A stretch of 62,000 nucleotides of DNA from Acanthaster planci (lineage: Eukaryota > Echinodermata > Asteroidea > Valvatida > Acanthasteridae). Of this stretch, positions 45,720 to 57,039 are shown piece after piece; the first letter of the stretch is position 1; each line of letters opens with the position of its first letter. Made by a program: the position numbers and the translations under genes. Location: assembly GCF_001949145.1 (NCBI RefSeq), contig NW_019091531.1, positions 25,716 through 87,715 of the forward strand. Reading direction: 5' to 3'. A model generated the notes under the pieces. The model saw nothing but the letters and a program-made list of their open reading frames with translations. It made no database searches and was not told the DNA's origin.

Positions 45720-46124
45720 CTCAGTAAATTGAATCTTGCAGGAAGTACAGCATTAGACGAGTTGGCTAACTCTTGGTATCGTGATTTGCAAGAAATAAAA
45801 CACAAGCACATACTAAACCCGAGCCTTTGCTCACTGCAGCCTAGAGACATTGAGTACATTACCTTGTCCGTGAGTGACATGCCAAGGCTGATTGTCTTGA
45901 TCCTTGACGGCAATCCTGCGTTAGGCATATCGGCTTACTCGTGTTGCTACCTCAAGCGCTTATTGCATATAGATGGACGGTCTCTGCACAGTTGTGCGAT
46001 GAATGATGATGATGCAGAAATGGTTGTGTTACACTTGAAAGATATCCGAAAACTGTTGTATCTTGATCTTTCTAGTACCGATATCAAATGGGAACAAAGC
46101 GATGTGTGCTATGAGCCTGAGTAG
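45720..46124 (+). pseudogene. Out-of-frame continuation of the NLR LRR array
   Basis: From about 45726 the + strand encodes LNLAGSTALDELANSW, CSLQPRDIEYITLSVSDMPR, LIVLILDGNPALG and KDIRKLLYLDLSS, plainly further LRR units, ending at TAG 46122-46124. It is separated from the in-frame LRRs by about 185 bp unlike the repeat consensus, with stops and a frame change. I could not find a donor/acceptor pair that restores the frame, so I read it as a degenerate 3' end or allelic null, not an extra exon. Confidence 0.6.
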
Positions 46125-49100
46125 CCACGATGGTACATGGGGGGTACAGGAGTTTCATAAAAATTCGTGTGAAGTTGACGGTGTTAATATAATATTGGGC
46201 AAGTGTTTAAACAAGGATGGCTTCACAAATCTGAAGCTTTGGAGATGTCATATGTATTGCAAACGATTACGTGTAGCATAGTGACACAGGTATATCAGTT
46301 TATTACCTAAGGATGTCAGAACCACTCTTGGGAAGGACACGTCACATACTGCTCGATCTTGAGCATCAAACACTAGGGATAACCGTATTTATTCATAATG
46401 TATAATGCAATGTAAGCCAATTTTGACAAATAAGCAGCCACTTTACATGGCATCTCTTCCAATATCGCGTGAATTTAGATGCTGCTGCAAATCATCATTC
46501 AGATTGATTTGTAAATAAGAATACAATAGAACTGACTTTGCACCATGAGATCTTAGAAAATGAATTGTTCATTCCGACGAAAAAGCATTCAACTTTTGCG
46601 GGGTCCATTTCTTCATTCAAATTAATTGTTAGATATTAATTCTTAATATTTATGCAACTTAACTTAACTTTAAATAAACTAGTTTCCCATAAAGTGTTAA
46701 AGGTACACAGTGATTGACAATTTGGTTTTGGAATAACCTTCGACAACCAAATAACTAGATATATGCACAGTACAATGTTTTACGAAAGTCAGCAGGTACT
46801 TAGCCGTCACCGACTATATTTAACTACACGGCATCAGCCGAATGTAGCACGCTCTTTGATGCGTACGTAGAAGTAAGGCTACAATGGTGATAAAATTACT
46901 ATTAGATTCCAAGAGCATCATTTTGTTGTTTGCCGACGAGTTTTTAAGGATGCCCTCTGCCGCTGCCTCTAGAGAAATAAACGGGACTAAATTCATCCTG
47001 CAGGTACTTCAGACATTAAAGGGTCCACAGCTGGCTCACTAATTTCTGTTGCATCTTATATGAGATCTTGTAGGTAAGTAAAGCAACTTAAGTTGAATTT
47101 TATTTTTTGAGATTGATTGCCAATTAAGGAAAATGAAATTAACATTTTCAATGAAACTCACCAGTCGAGTCGGCTCCACTAAAGTGGATGAATAAAAACT
47201 GTTTCAGAACGATGAGTATGCTCAGTTAAGTATAAATGTAAAGGAATTCGTGTAAATGAACGTGAAAGTAAAAGCCCGAATTTTCAATTCCAAATAAAGA
47301 AGCGCTGGAATGCCAATATCGCTCTTACCCGAGTCTGAGCTAGACAGCTAGACCAGTAGGGCAGCGAAAACAATTGTCTTTCTTTCGAAAGATTAAAGTG
47401 AGCATCAAAGTCGCCGAAACCTGCGCACGTTAGACTTCGGAAGAAATGGAATGATATGCCGAGAAGTCATAACAAAACTTAAAGACTCGCGTGGACTTTT
47501 ATAGAACATATAGAACGATCCCCAGTGTCAGTTACTGTAATCATTCTTACAGATGAAAGATTCCCCATATGCGTATCTCATTCCTTAACTAAAACGGATT
47601 GACCGACCAACTCCAGATCTTTTATGAAACCATGTAATAAAACCATTGTATTGAAATCCTCGATCTTCCACTTTTGGGTTTCAATTATGTGATAATTTTG
47701 CTTTGCATTTATCCGTATTTTAGTGCTTTTTGGATTATTATGTTAAATATTAGTTTGCATATTTATGAGCATAACTAAGAGATATTGGAGCTCAAAGTTG
47801 CATTTATTTGTATGCATAAAATAGATACATGTAGAATTTTCCTGGAACGATTTTCCGTTTTGTGTAAATACTGCTCCAGTGCTCTAATAAACTCAGGGCC
47901 ACTTCGGATGATCATTCAAGCGGTATTTATTGCCACAGGGAGTTATTTTCTTCCAAAGTACTGGTGAAAAATCATCCAGTTGGTTTCCAATGGAAGCTTA
48001 GAATGTTTTCTATTCATTCCAAACATTGTTAACTTATTTTTTGTTCCGTCCAATATGATGTTCAGCAGTTTATCTCGCAAATGTATGCAATCACTGGATT
48101 CAAATCCTATATTAACACACAGCTGTTTGATTCTTTACTTACTCGGACCTCCTGTCTTATTTTAAATGTGATGAATCTGATGCTTATTTCCGAGGGCAGT
48201 GGTTATTTAATTAATTGTGCATTTTCTGAGTTTGTTCCAGAGAATATAACTTGTTTTCCTGAATTTGTGCTGTTTACGGTAGATACATCATGCAATTTGT
48301 AACAAGGGGATCGTGTTAATTCTCTACTTCTGTAACGTTAACTACTGTAAACCATATTTAGGAACCTCTTTGAACCTGGAGGTAAATAAAAGAGGTTGTA
48401 AGAAAACAAACGCTGTGAGCCTGTCCAGTGATTTTATGTGTTGGAGGATGTTGGCTCCCATAGGACAACAAAAAGCAACGGTCTTATATAGTCAAGATTA
48501 TCCCTGTAACGCATCTGTTCATTAAGTTTAAATGAAGTCTTCAGATTTGAAAAGTTAACATATTGTAAGTTTTAATTTGATACCCAAACAACAACAACTT
48601 CTGACAAGGTTTCTTTGCTTTTTGCCTCGGGGGGGGACCCTGTGAACGACACGTGGAGCCATTCGTCATACCATTGAAGTGTATAATTTCACTTGCTATT
48701 TCGGGATAGTTCTATTCATATAAATTCGAGGAGGTAAGTTTATCTGAATCTATTTCACCCAAAGCAACCAGAGCTTGCTTTCAGAAAAGCATAGGGTATT
48801 CTTCGGGCGTGTATCTTGTTTTTGAAAAGAATAGGCTGTGTTTGCATTTGTAGAATATTGATTGATCCTTACAGGTCTGTGTCTCCTGTGCATCTTTGGT
48901 TACCATCGTCCCCCGAGACGAGACAGAAAATCCAGCTCCTTCTGTTTATGCAGAGATATGTCAAAATGTCGAGTGTAATATAAAGTCAGGAGTATTTTTT
49001 ATTTTAAGGAAATGTTAGGAATTGAGGCCCATGTGCAAGACAATACCAGCCATTATTAATTTCTGGAGAAAATAGCAGGAATTTCAGGCAAATTCAAAAT

Positions 49101-49655
49101 TGATCTACTGTCCGAGAAAATTTCCAATAAAACCCACGGAAACAAAAAGAAAAAGAAATTGAGTTTGTATTTACTATACCGGTTTTAATGTCAATGTGCC
49201 ATTCACTTCGGACGTGATATCGTTTTATCGAAGACAGCAAACAGGCTATGGTAAATTGAAAAGTGAAAACGATACGTTAGAATGAAATTAGCTTGAGCAA
49301 TTCCAGACATTATCAACTCTTTTTACGAACCTATTATCTTCCATAAAGCCATCTGATCTATCAGGTGCTGTAAGTGGCTTTTGAGCGGGCAACCATTTCA
49401 CCTCTTTTTCAAAGTATTCGAGAGGACAGAGGAGTGTAGTGGGAACCTGAGAATAAAACATAAAACGTAAACACTTAGTACCAGCTCTCGGCATAAATCA
49501 CAAATGAAATGCTACTTCAACGTCGAGCCAGGTGTTCAGTTCAAATTGAAAAGAAGAAAACGGGACATTACTTTAAGTGGATTGTTGAAAGAGTTATCGA
49601 CTTTTCAGTTTTGACAAATTAACTTTCCAAAGCTATATAAAGGTAAGTTCAAACA

Positions 49656-49980
49656 ACACTTCCACAGCAGAATAATGCAATGTAGTTGGAGGGGACCTCA
49701 GGGATGCATTAGCTACCATAAAACAGTCGCACAGGTTGTACAGGCTCAGGCATGGCGACCATGATCTGACCCGGAGACAAAAATCAACTCATGGAGTAAC
49801 GGGGTGATTTCGGGGGCGTGGCTGCTCGTTTGTTTACAGACATGTGCTGACTGGTCACGGCTGTTTGGGTTGCGACGTGGTATTAATATACTTCTACAGC
49901 AGCATAATGAAATGTAGTTAGAGGGGACCTGAGGGATGTATTGGCTACCATAAACAGTCGTACAGATTCAGGCAAGACCG
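49656..49980 (+). repeat. Direct repeat pair spaced about 230 bp
   Basis: Copies at 49656-49759 and 49888-49980 share ACTTC-ACAGCAG-ATAATG, then AATGTAGTT-GAGGGGACCT, GGGATG-ATT, GCTACCATAAA and ACAGTCG in order. They may be the two flanking repeats of one element or a duplicated segment. Confidence 0.75.
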
Positions 49981-50419
49981 GGAACTGACTAGTAATTAGA
50001 ATCTCCACACGAAGACAACACTCTTTGTTTTTTTGGCCTTGATGCCCCAAGGGTTAAATTAAGGCACTTGTGGTCATTTCTGTTGTCGACACGATAACCA
50101 AAATAAAAAGCAGATCTTACTCGAGAGAATGTTGATAATGACACACGTATCTATGGAGATACTGCCTTGAATGACATCTTGTTGAAGTTTCTCCCCTTTT
50201 AATGCTTCAAAGGAGGTTGAAACTCACATTCTTCAGTACGCAGACGCTGATGTAACACTACATATAACTTGACGAACTAAAAACCAACTAAAACTACAAA
50301 CCTGAACTCTCCACTGGATTATACGGCAAATGACTATTTCTGATTTTACACAAAGTGCTTTGACGGTGGGCCAAATCTTCGTTGTCTTAAATTCTATTTT
50401 CGCATAATTCGTCACCGTT

Positions 50420-50832
50420 CTCACGAAGTGACGCTAATGTCCAAAAAATAAATTTTTGTCGATTTCCATTTTTTCACTATTCTCTTTTACAATATCGTGC
50501 TTGACAATTTTGACATGGTCCCACAAAATCTCATTAATGTCATAATTACATTAATGTTGCCGAGGGCAAACAACTTGAAAACAGCATTTTGCTTTTTCAC
50601 GCAGAGACGCAATGTTTATAACGTCCTTTGAACAAGTACAAACGCATGGCAAGGAAACGGCTGGAAAGTAGGTCAATCAGGATTTTTGTTTTCACGAAGT
50701 GACGTTAGCTTTGTTACATTCACAGCTGTGCGTGCGTAAAGACACGATCACCTTCCTTGTGATTATTATACATTGAGCAGAAGGACGTTCATGTACAAAA
50801 AAGTAATTTTCGTTTTCACGAAGTGACGTTAA
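50420..50832 (+). promoter_or_regulatory. Three copies of TTCACGAAGTGACGTTA
   Basis: Near-identical 17-18 bp motifs at 50420-50437, 50691-50708 and 50815-50832. Each contains TGACG (TGACGTTA in the last two), reminiscent of CRE/ATF half-sites. They share little flanking sequence beyond T-rich 5' bases. A regulatory role is only a guess. Confidence 0.35.
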
Positions 50833-51414
50833 CCTTTACTTATTAATTTTGGCTAATTAACCCTTGTTTTTATACTAGTTACTCGGGTTAAGTGAACGAT
50901 TAGACATCAGAGAATCATTTAAGGGTTCTTGTTATGTGAAGTTGTCATAAAATACTAACTTTGGTAGTTTTTATGAAGGAAAAACTTCTGCAGCGATTTT
51001 CTCGAAAACCTGTTTTTCCCGAAAAGCAACATTAGCGACACTTTGTGGTGGTGGTGACGAATTAATGTTTCTGGAAAACAGTTGGACGAAACTACAGTAG
51101 CTTAGCGAGCTGTTTAATGTCATTGACCACACCCCTGTTATTTGTAACTAGCGCTTTCATTTTGCACCTGAATTTTTTTCCCCTTCACACGGAACAGTTT
51201 ATCGTCCACGCCCTCCCCTCCCCTGTACAGGACAATAATGTTGGTGTTTGGTTAGCCCTGGCAATTAAAAAGGACTCGCTAATTTGGTTAGGTTAAGCGT
51301 ATTGCGATGCGATTACAGTGATAGTGCGGTATGCACTTAATTGCGCTTCAACATGGTGTGTAACGTGGAACTCAGTTGACCATGAGTACGAGGTGCCCTG
51401 ATGATCTGCAATGT

Positions 51415-51900
51415 AAAACCCAAGCGTTTAGCTTCTAAACACAAATTAAACGCAAATCTGTAGCACTTTTTAAACAGTTTGACACGTTTATGAATAAACA
51501 CATACGACATGTTTATATGCTGAACACACTTTTTTATGATAAACGCAACGCATATTTATAATTGAATTATGGATGTGTTTAGCATCTGTTTTTAAAAACT
51601 TTTTAATCATAAACCTGTTTGTATGTTTATTACTTAAGCACCTAAACGTGTGTGCAGGCACACTTTATAACATAACACTTTATACACTTTGACACGTTGA
51701 TAAAGGGTGCAGTGTTTGTCAACTGCTCATTTGGGGTAACGATGACATAAACGTGTTTAAGTCATGCGCAGTGACGTGAAGAGTGGCAAGCCAACGGCTA
51801 CAACTTAACAAAGGTGTGTTCAAAGGTGATAAATGTGTTTAGTCTATAAACGCTTGAAACGTTCTACGGTTTTAATAGTTGATCATCTAAACGTATTAGA
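51415..51900. repeat. GTTTA/TAAAC-enriched stretch
   Basis: About twenty GTTTA or TAAAC words in under 500 bp, many as TGTTTAT or ATAAACG, in no fixed period. TGTTTAT resembles a forkhead core, but simple compositional bias is an alternative. Confidence 0.4.
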
Positions 51901-51913
51901 TTAAAACTGGCCA

Positions 51914-53800
51914 TTGCCAGCGACCTTTAACAGTGCCCCAAGGTGTTGTATGCCGAGGAACAAGAAGATATGTGGCATTTTAGCCAAACAACAACGTAGG
52001 CATAGACGCTTCAGGCAAAAAGCCCCATGCCTTACCACTCACCACCTCCAACACTGTAGTCAACCTTTTTTTCTCCGCCTAAAACTGATGCTGAACACAA
52101 ACTTCTCTCCAAGGGTCTAAATTTCTGTCCCACTCCCCCTAAGGTGAACCAGGTAGAACTCAGCCAAGTTCTCACTGAATACTTCCGCAGGATACGACTT
52201 AAAATTTTTTATCTTTGACTCTGCTCCGTGCGACCGGGTGCCCGTCCGTGTCAAAAGCACCTGGGCACTTCCTAAGAATCGCCCTCGAGACCTATGCACA
52301 GGCTGTTCATTCGCAAGTGATTAACCCTGATTATTTTCGTCATGCCCCTCATGAAAATCTCTCCACGGATGAGAGTTCAGCACTCAACTCCCTGCGCTCC
52401 CACGCTGACATCATCATCAAGCCGGCAGATAAAGATTCAGCTGTGGTAATCATGGACCGACAGCAATACATGTAAATCGATGAAGCCATCGCCACCTTAA
52501 CAATCATACTGACTGTATCCCCCTCGATTCTGACCAAACTGGAACATTCTCACAACAGATTCAGCAGGTACTGGATGATATGCGTTCACGTGACCAACTA
52601 TCCAAGAAAGTTCATAAGTTTCTGTCTCTTATTGATTGTAGAACCGCTAGGTTTTACCTACTCCCTAAGATCTACAAGGCAGGTAATCCAGGGAGACCCA
52701 TTGTTTCTGGAAATGGACGGCCCACTGAACACATTTCATTGTTCATTGACACTTTTATCAAACCCCTCGTTCTACAGATCCTGTCAAATATCCACGACAC
52801 ACCAGACTTCCTACGTAAGCTGGATAACACCCAGCACAGCCATCATTGGGACCTTTGATATTTTTATACTAACATTCCCTATGAAGAAGGTATTTGTGTC
52901 TGTTGCTCTGCTCTCATGCAGACACACAACTCCCCTACATGTGATTTCGCGACGCCCTCCTTTGCTTGCCTCTTCAGCGATAACCTTGAAGAGCGTAAGC
53001 TTACTTCAGCACCATGCCGCCCTTGGATCTGGTGGAGATGCTGTATTTTTCATCTGGACCAGTGACAGTGGCAGTCGAGACATTTTATTAACCATATCAA
53101 TTCTTTCAACGGGACAATTATGTTCACTTTGGATTATTCCCCTCCATCAGACCTCCACAGATCCAAAGGTACTGTCACTAACGTAGCACATCCAATGTAA
53201 TATATCTTATCTCTTGCAGGGTGTGCATTGTTGAGTATGTTGGAGAGACTAGGAACACTCTCGAGAAGCGTTTTTTAGTGGCCACAGATCTACAGCCAAC
53301 ACCAAACGAGTAGATACCGCTGTAGGCTACCACTTCAACCTTCCTAACCATTTTATGTCTGACTTGATCTTACAGGGCATAGAATCACTTGGGTTCCGTG
53401 TTGTTCGCTTCAACAGGGAGAAGCTTTGGATCAAACGCCTCCGCACCATATAACCCCATGGCCTGAACATCCAAGAGGGAAACTACTAATTACCACTCTT
53501 TTCTTTCCCTCTCTTTGCAGATTATAGCACCGGCCCTCCCACTTGGGGTCCAGTTCCATCCCTTGTATCTTTTCTTTGATCTCTTCCCACCTTACATTCT
53601 TTTGTTCTTCAACCATGCCTTTCATGCAGTCCCCTTTATCTTTTGCCACTTTATCCAGCCTCCAGCTTTCTTGGCCTTTCCTTAAGTTCTCCTCTTGAAT
53701 TCATCCATGCTTGGTTGATTATCTGTTTGCTTGTTTGTCCTGTCCACTTGTGGTTTTGCCTTTGAGAAAGATTCTGCTAGGATCGAAACGTCAGGCCCTC
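51914..53800 (+). mobile_element. Decayed Penelope-like retroelement (RT plus GIY-YIG endonuclease)
   Basis: Colinear fragments in shifting frames: LLSKGLNFCPTP (about 52105), NLSTDESSALNSLRSHADII and KPADKDSAVVIMDRQQY (52365-52470), FYLLPKIYKAGNPGRPIVSG (about 52652), YTNIPYEEGI (about 52866), then the endonuclease region NVIYLISC and EYVGETRNTLEKRF (53193-53272), AVGYHFNLPNHFMSDL and LWIKRLRT (to about 53452). This order is specific for GIY-YIG Penelope-like elements. At least four frame changes and internal stops make it non-functional. The 3' end is unclear; a hammerhead-like motif lies at 53758-53794. A 5' pseudo-LTR was not found. Confidence 0.88.
53758..53794 (+). ncRNA. Hammerhead-ribozyme-like motif, degenerate
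   Basis: Read as RNA, UUGAGAA is followed by hairpin GAUUC-UGCUA-GGAUC and then GAAACGUC. GAAAC-GUC after a short stem II is the signature of the hammerheads described in Penelope-like elements. The expected core CUGANGA appears here as UUGAGAA, with two mismatches, so it is probably inactive. Position downstream of the endonuclease region fits. Confidence 0.5.
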
Positions 53801-54062
53801 CATAGTTTGATAACTTACGACTGAGGTAACAGTGAATTAGTGGTTTGATATACCGAAAAAGGTAATATGCTCGCAGTGCAATCCATCGAGGCGACTGTAT
53901 GGAAATTTCATGCGCATTTCTCCAAATATGTACACGTTTTGTGCATAATAATGAATGGAACAATATAACAATGGATAGTATTCATCCTCTAGCTCAAAGC
54001 ATTAAACAAGAATAGAAACTTTTTGTTCCCTTATGTGCTGGACAATATTCATGGGAGAAGGT

Positions 54063-54270
54063 CAAGCAGAAGCACCCCCCTCATTGGTTGAAAATAGGCA
54101 TATTAGTAGGAAGTGTTTATTTGTTCGTAGCGATGCGATCGTAACGCATGCATTTCATATTCATTCGTGAACCAGCGAGGTTCAGCTCCGACCAAAGGAG
54201 CCTCCGTTGCTACAAATTGCGCCCTCTCTTGGTCTAGTTCGAGCTTAGTGTGTGTAGCGTTTTCAGGCAT
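54063..54270 (+). repeat. Dispersed repeat family B, copy 2
   Basis: Aligns in the same orientation with 15042-15240: CAAGCAGAAG, CTCAT-GGTTGAAAA, GACCAAAGGAGCCTC-GTT and GCCCTCTCTTGGTC-AG. No coding capacity. Confidence 0.7.
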
Positions 54271-56536
54271 CATATCGAAGAATATCAGCCCTCTTGAATC
54301 GTTTCCCCTTAACCGAGAATGTGAGCAACACTAACACCACCTGATTTCGTATGTCTAACATTCCCACCTGTTGATTCAACACAATATAAATCTGTGCCTG
54401 TAAATTAAATATTACAAACAGGATAGAGTGCTTAAATCCATTTATTCGTCATTACTGAATAACAAGGCATACATTTAGATAATTTACTCTTGCACCAGCT
54501 TCCAATTTTAGCAATTGAGGAATAATTTGCTGATCGTTCACATACTAAAATAAAGATGTTTTATCGTACATTCTTAAATATTTGCCAATACTTATGAACA
54601 TTGTTTTCATTTGAGGCTTTTGATGTAATTCTTTAAACACCTGACATAAATCCCTTTGAAAAGAAACATTTTCTGAATACATGTACATGTACAAGTCACC
54701 TATCCAGAACTCGCTGCAAGTATCCAGTCACATTAATTTCCCCTTGTTCTATAGCACAAAAAAAAAAACAACTACCAAAACATCTGTCCTCAGAATCCAG
54801 GGTCCACTGGCCTGACAATGTACTTTCTATGAACAATCATTGCCAAATCACTGATCAAAATTTATCTTAGCGATATTGAAAACCTATATACAGGAAAGGG
54901 CACAACTCGATTAACAACGCGAATGATTTGTGCATTATTTTTTACCTCACAGCCTTCAAAGGCAACACAAGGAAAAACACACGATGAACTCTTCAAAACC
55001 CAACAGACTGAACTTTTATCAAGTTTAATTATTCTGTTTAACTAATACCTGTGATCCAGTAATGGCCATTACGTACAATTTAAAGCAAAACAATCAACGT
55101 TTTCAAGTCAGTCCCAAGAAAAATAACCACAATGACTTCATAGATTTCTTTTCCTAGCCGATATAGGCCTATTATAAGCACTGGAAGAAGAAAGCGATAC
55201 CAATTTTGCTTCCATTACAACAAAATAAAGGTGATAACAATTTCTCTAAATTCCACTTATCAATTAGTCTGTATCGATGCGAAGCCTGGTTAATTTCACG
55301 CACAGTTTATTACAGCTGCGATCTCAGTCAAGGACAAAATATATTTACACTGGTTACAAAGCAGAATTTGATGCTTTCGGTGATAACATCACTCTTCTAC
55401 CTCTTCACAAAAGCCTAAAATCACTCCCTGGTAGTAAAAATATTTATTTCAGAAATAAATTAGACATGGGCTACTTGAATCCTTCGAACATAAAATAAAT
55501 TAATACACGACACTTCCACTTCTGCAAGTAATCCAACAAGTCCTTATCTTGACCTGAAAACACGCCACCGTAGGTGACTTTAACCCCCCCCGGCGGGTAT
55601 CAATTTCCCCGCGCGCAAATTGATTCGTAATTTAAAACACGAGATTTGGGCATGGCATGTTTCTCGGCTGTACCTTTCCAGCCTGTGCCCTGATACAATA
55701 TTAGTGCACTTTCCATATCGCAGCAAAGCATAAACTTTGCATCCTTGCTACATCCAGTGGACCTCCGTGAACTATTCTTACTTACTTGTTCACAAGATTT
55801 ATTGATATTCCGATGAAAGTTTTCCTTGCAGTACTAAGGAGAGGTTTCCGTGTTTATGTATTTATCTGTATTTTTTAAAGCAGCCAACAACTTCTTCCCG
55901 ACGTATACCAACAAATAATTTACCGTTTTCAGTCGGTACGACTGCTCACAAAATAGCTGTGAGTCCCAACTACGATCGAACAATACGGAAGAAACTAGGT
56001 TTCGAAAATCCTACATCTAAAATTTCAAAAACTCAAAATGTCATCACTACAACAACCAAATTGACTCACTGCTATTAATAATCGAGGTCCTTACACGAAT
56101 TTAGCAACACTGGAAATGTTGAAATAATATACAATCGTATCATGCAATATACATGTATCTGTGGGCTGAATATTGTTGACGTGAACGCGTTGATATGAAC
56201 TTTTGTTTATCTTGAATATAAAACAAACTTCAAGGCTAGCACTTTCGGGCAGGGAACTACAAATAACCTTTCCAAACTATATTCTTTTCAACAGGAAACA
56301 ACCTGCTCTTCCTTTCCCTAGTCCACTCTTTCACGAAGTCAGCCAAAATGACCTCCCTATCCCGTGTTTTTGTTCCTTCCACCCCAAATAATGCTGCTGA
56401 AGCTAACTGGTTATTTAAGTGCCAATTATAATTACCGCCAAGCTTCATACTGTGGCATTTCGCTGTAAAAACCTTGTTTATTTATAGCGGATGCTAGTCA
56501 TCATATGGCTATACTATAGGTATTAAATTCATTAAG

Positions 56537-56804
56537 TTACACTCTAAAAAGGATCAATCAAATCTAATTGGAATTCAGCAAAATTTGACTGGCTCTTCGG
56601 GGTCCGCTGGGTACAACTGGAAATTAGCCAATCTGACTAGATTTTTCCAGTCAGTTCATTGATGTTTCAAAAGGCACCGAATAGGAATCTTGTCAGGAAG
56701 CATGATTTGCCAACGTCAGCGTAGGTGTTTGAGTGAATCCGTAGTCAATTTTGAACAACTAGCAAAATCAGTCAACATTTTGACTAAGTTGTTTTAAGAG
56801 TGTA
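56537..56804. mobile_element. MITE-like element with short terminal inverted repeats
   Basis: Starts TACACTCTAAAA and ends TTTTAAGAGTGTA. Subterminal GCAAAATTTGACTGG (about 56578) is loosely mirrored by TCAGTCAACATTTTGAC (about 56768). About 268 bp, non-coding. Confidence 0.5.
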
Positions 56805-57005
56805 GCTGTGCTACAATCGCCTGATAAACTTAAAGCGCTTAGATAATATTTAAAATAAAATGCCATTGGGATCTTTCTCGCTGTTATAAACGTGGCACAA
56901 AATACTTTTTTTGGCGAAAAGATAATCTGCTTAATAACAGTTTTATGACCAAAAAAAGGAATGAAGTGATCGATACAACGACCATCGGAGCGCTCTCCGT
57001 TCACT

Positions 57006-57007
<2 letters not shown>

Positions 57008-57036
<29 letters not shown>
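57008..57036 (+). repeat. (GA)n microsatellite
   Basis: About 14 uninterrupted GA dinucleotides. Confidence 0.95.

Positions 57037-57039
<3 letters not shown>

Larger units (their letters stand above)
46125..51900. other. Intergenic region after the NLR gene
   Basis: No host exon supported. AATAAA at 46673-46678 could serve the NLR transcript. It holds a pair of direct repeats (49656-49980), three copies of a CACGAAGTGACG motif (50420-50832) and a GTTTA/TAAAC-rich stretch (51415-51900). Small open frames near 47785-48525 overlap in different frames and look fortuitous. Confidence 0.5.

Noticed and set aside
45570-45742. Intron that would restore the LRR frame (donor near 45573, acceptor CTTGCAG at 45741)
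   Set aside because: All donor choices I tried give the wrong phase or create a stop at the junction.
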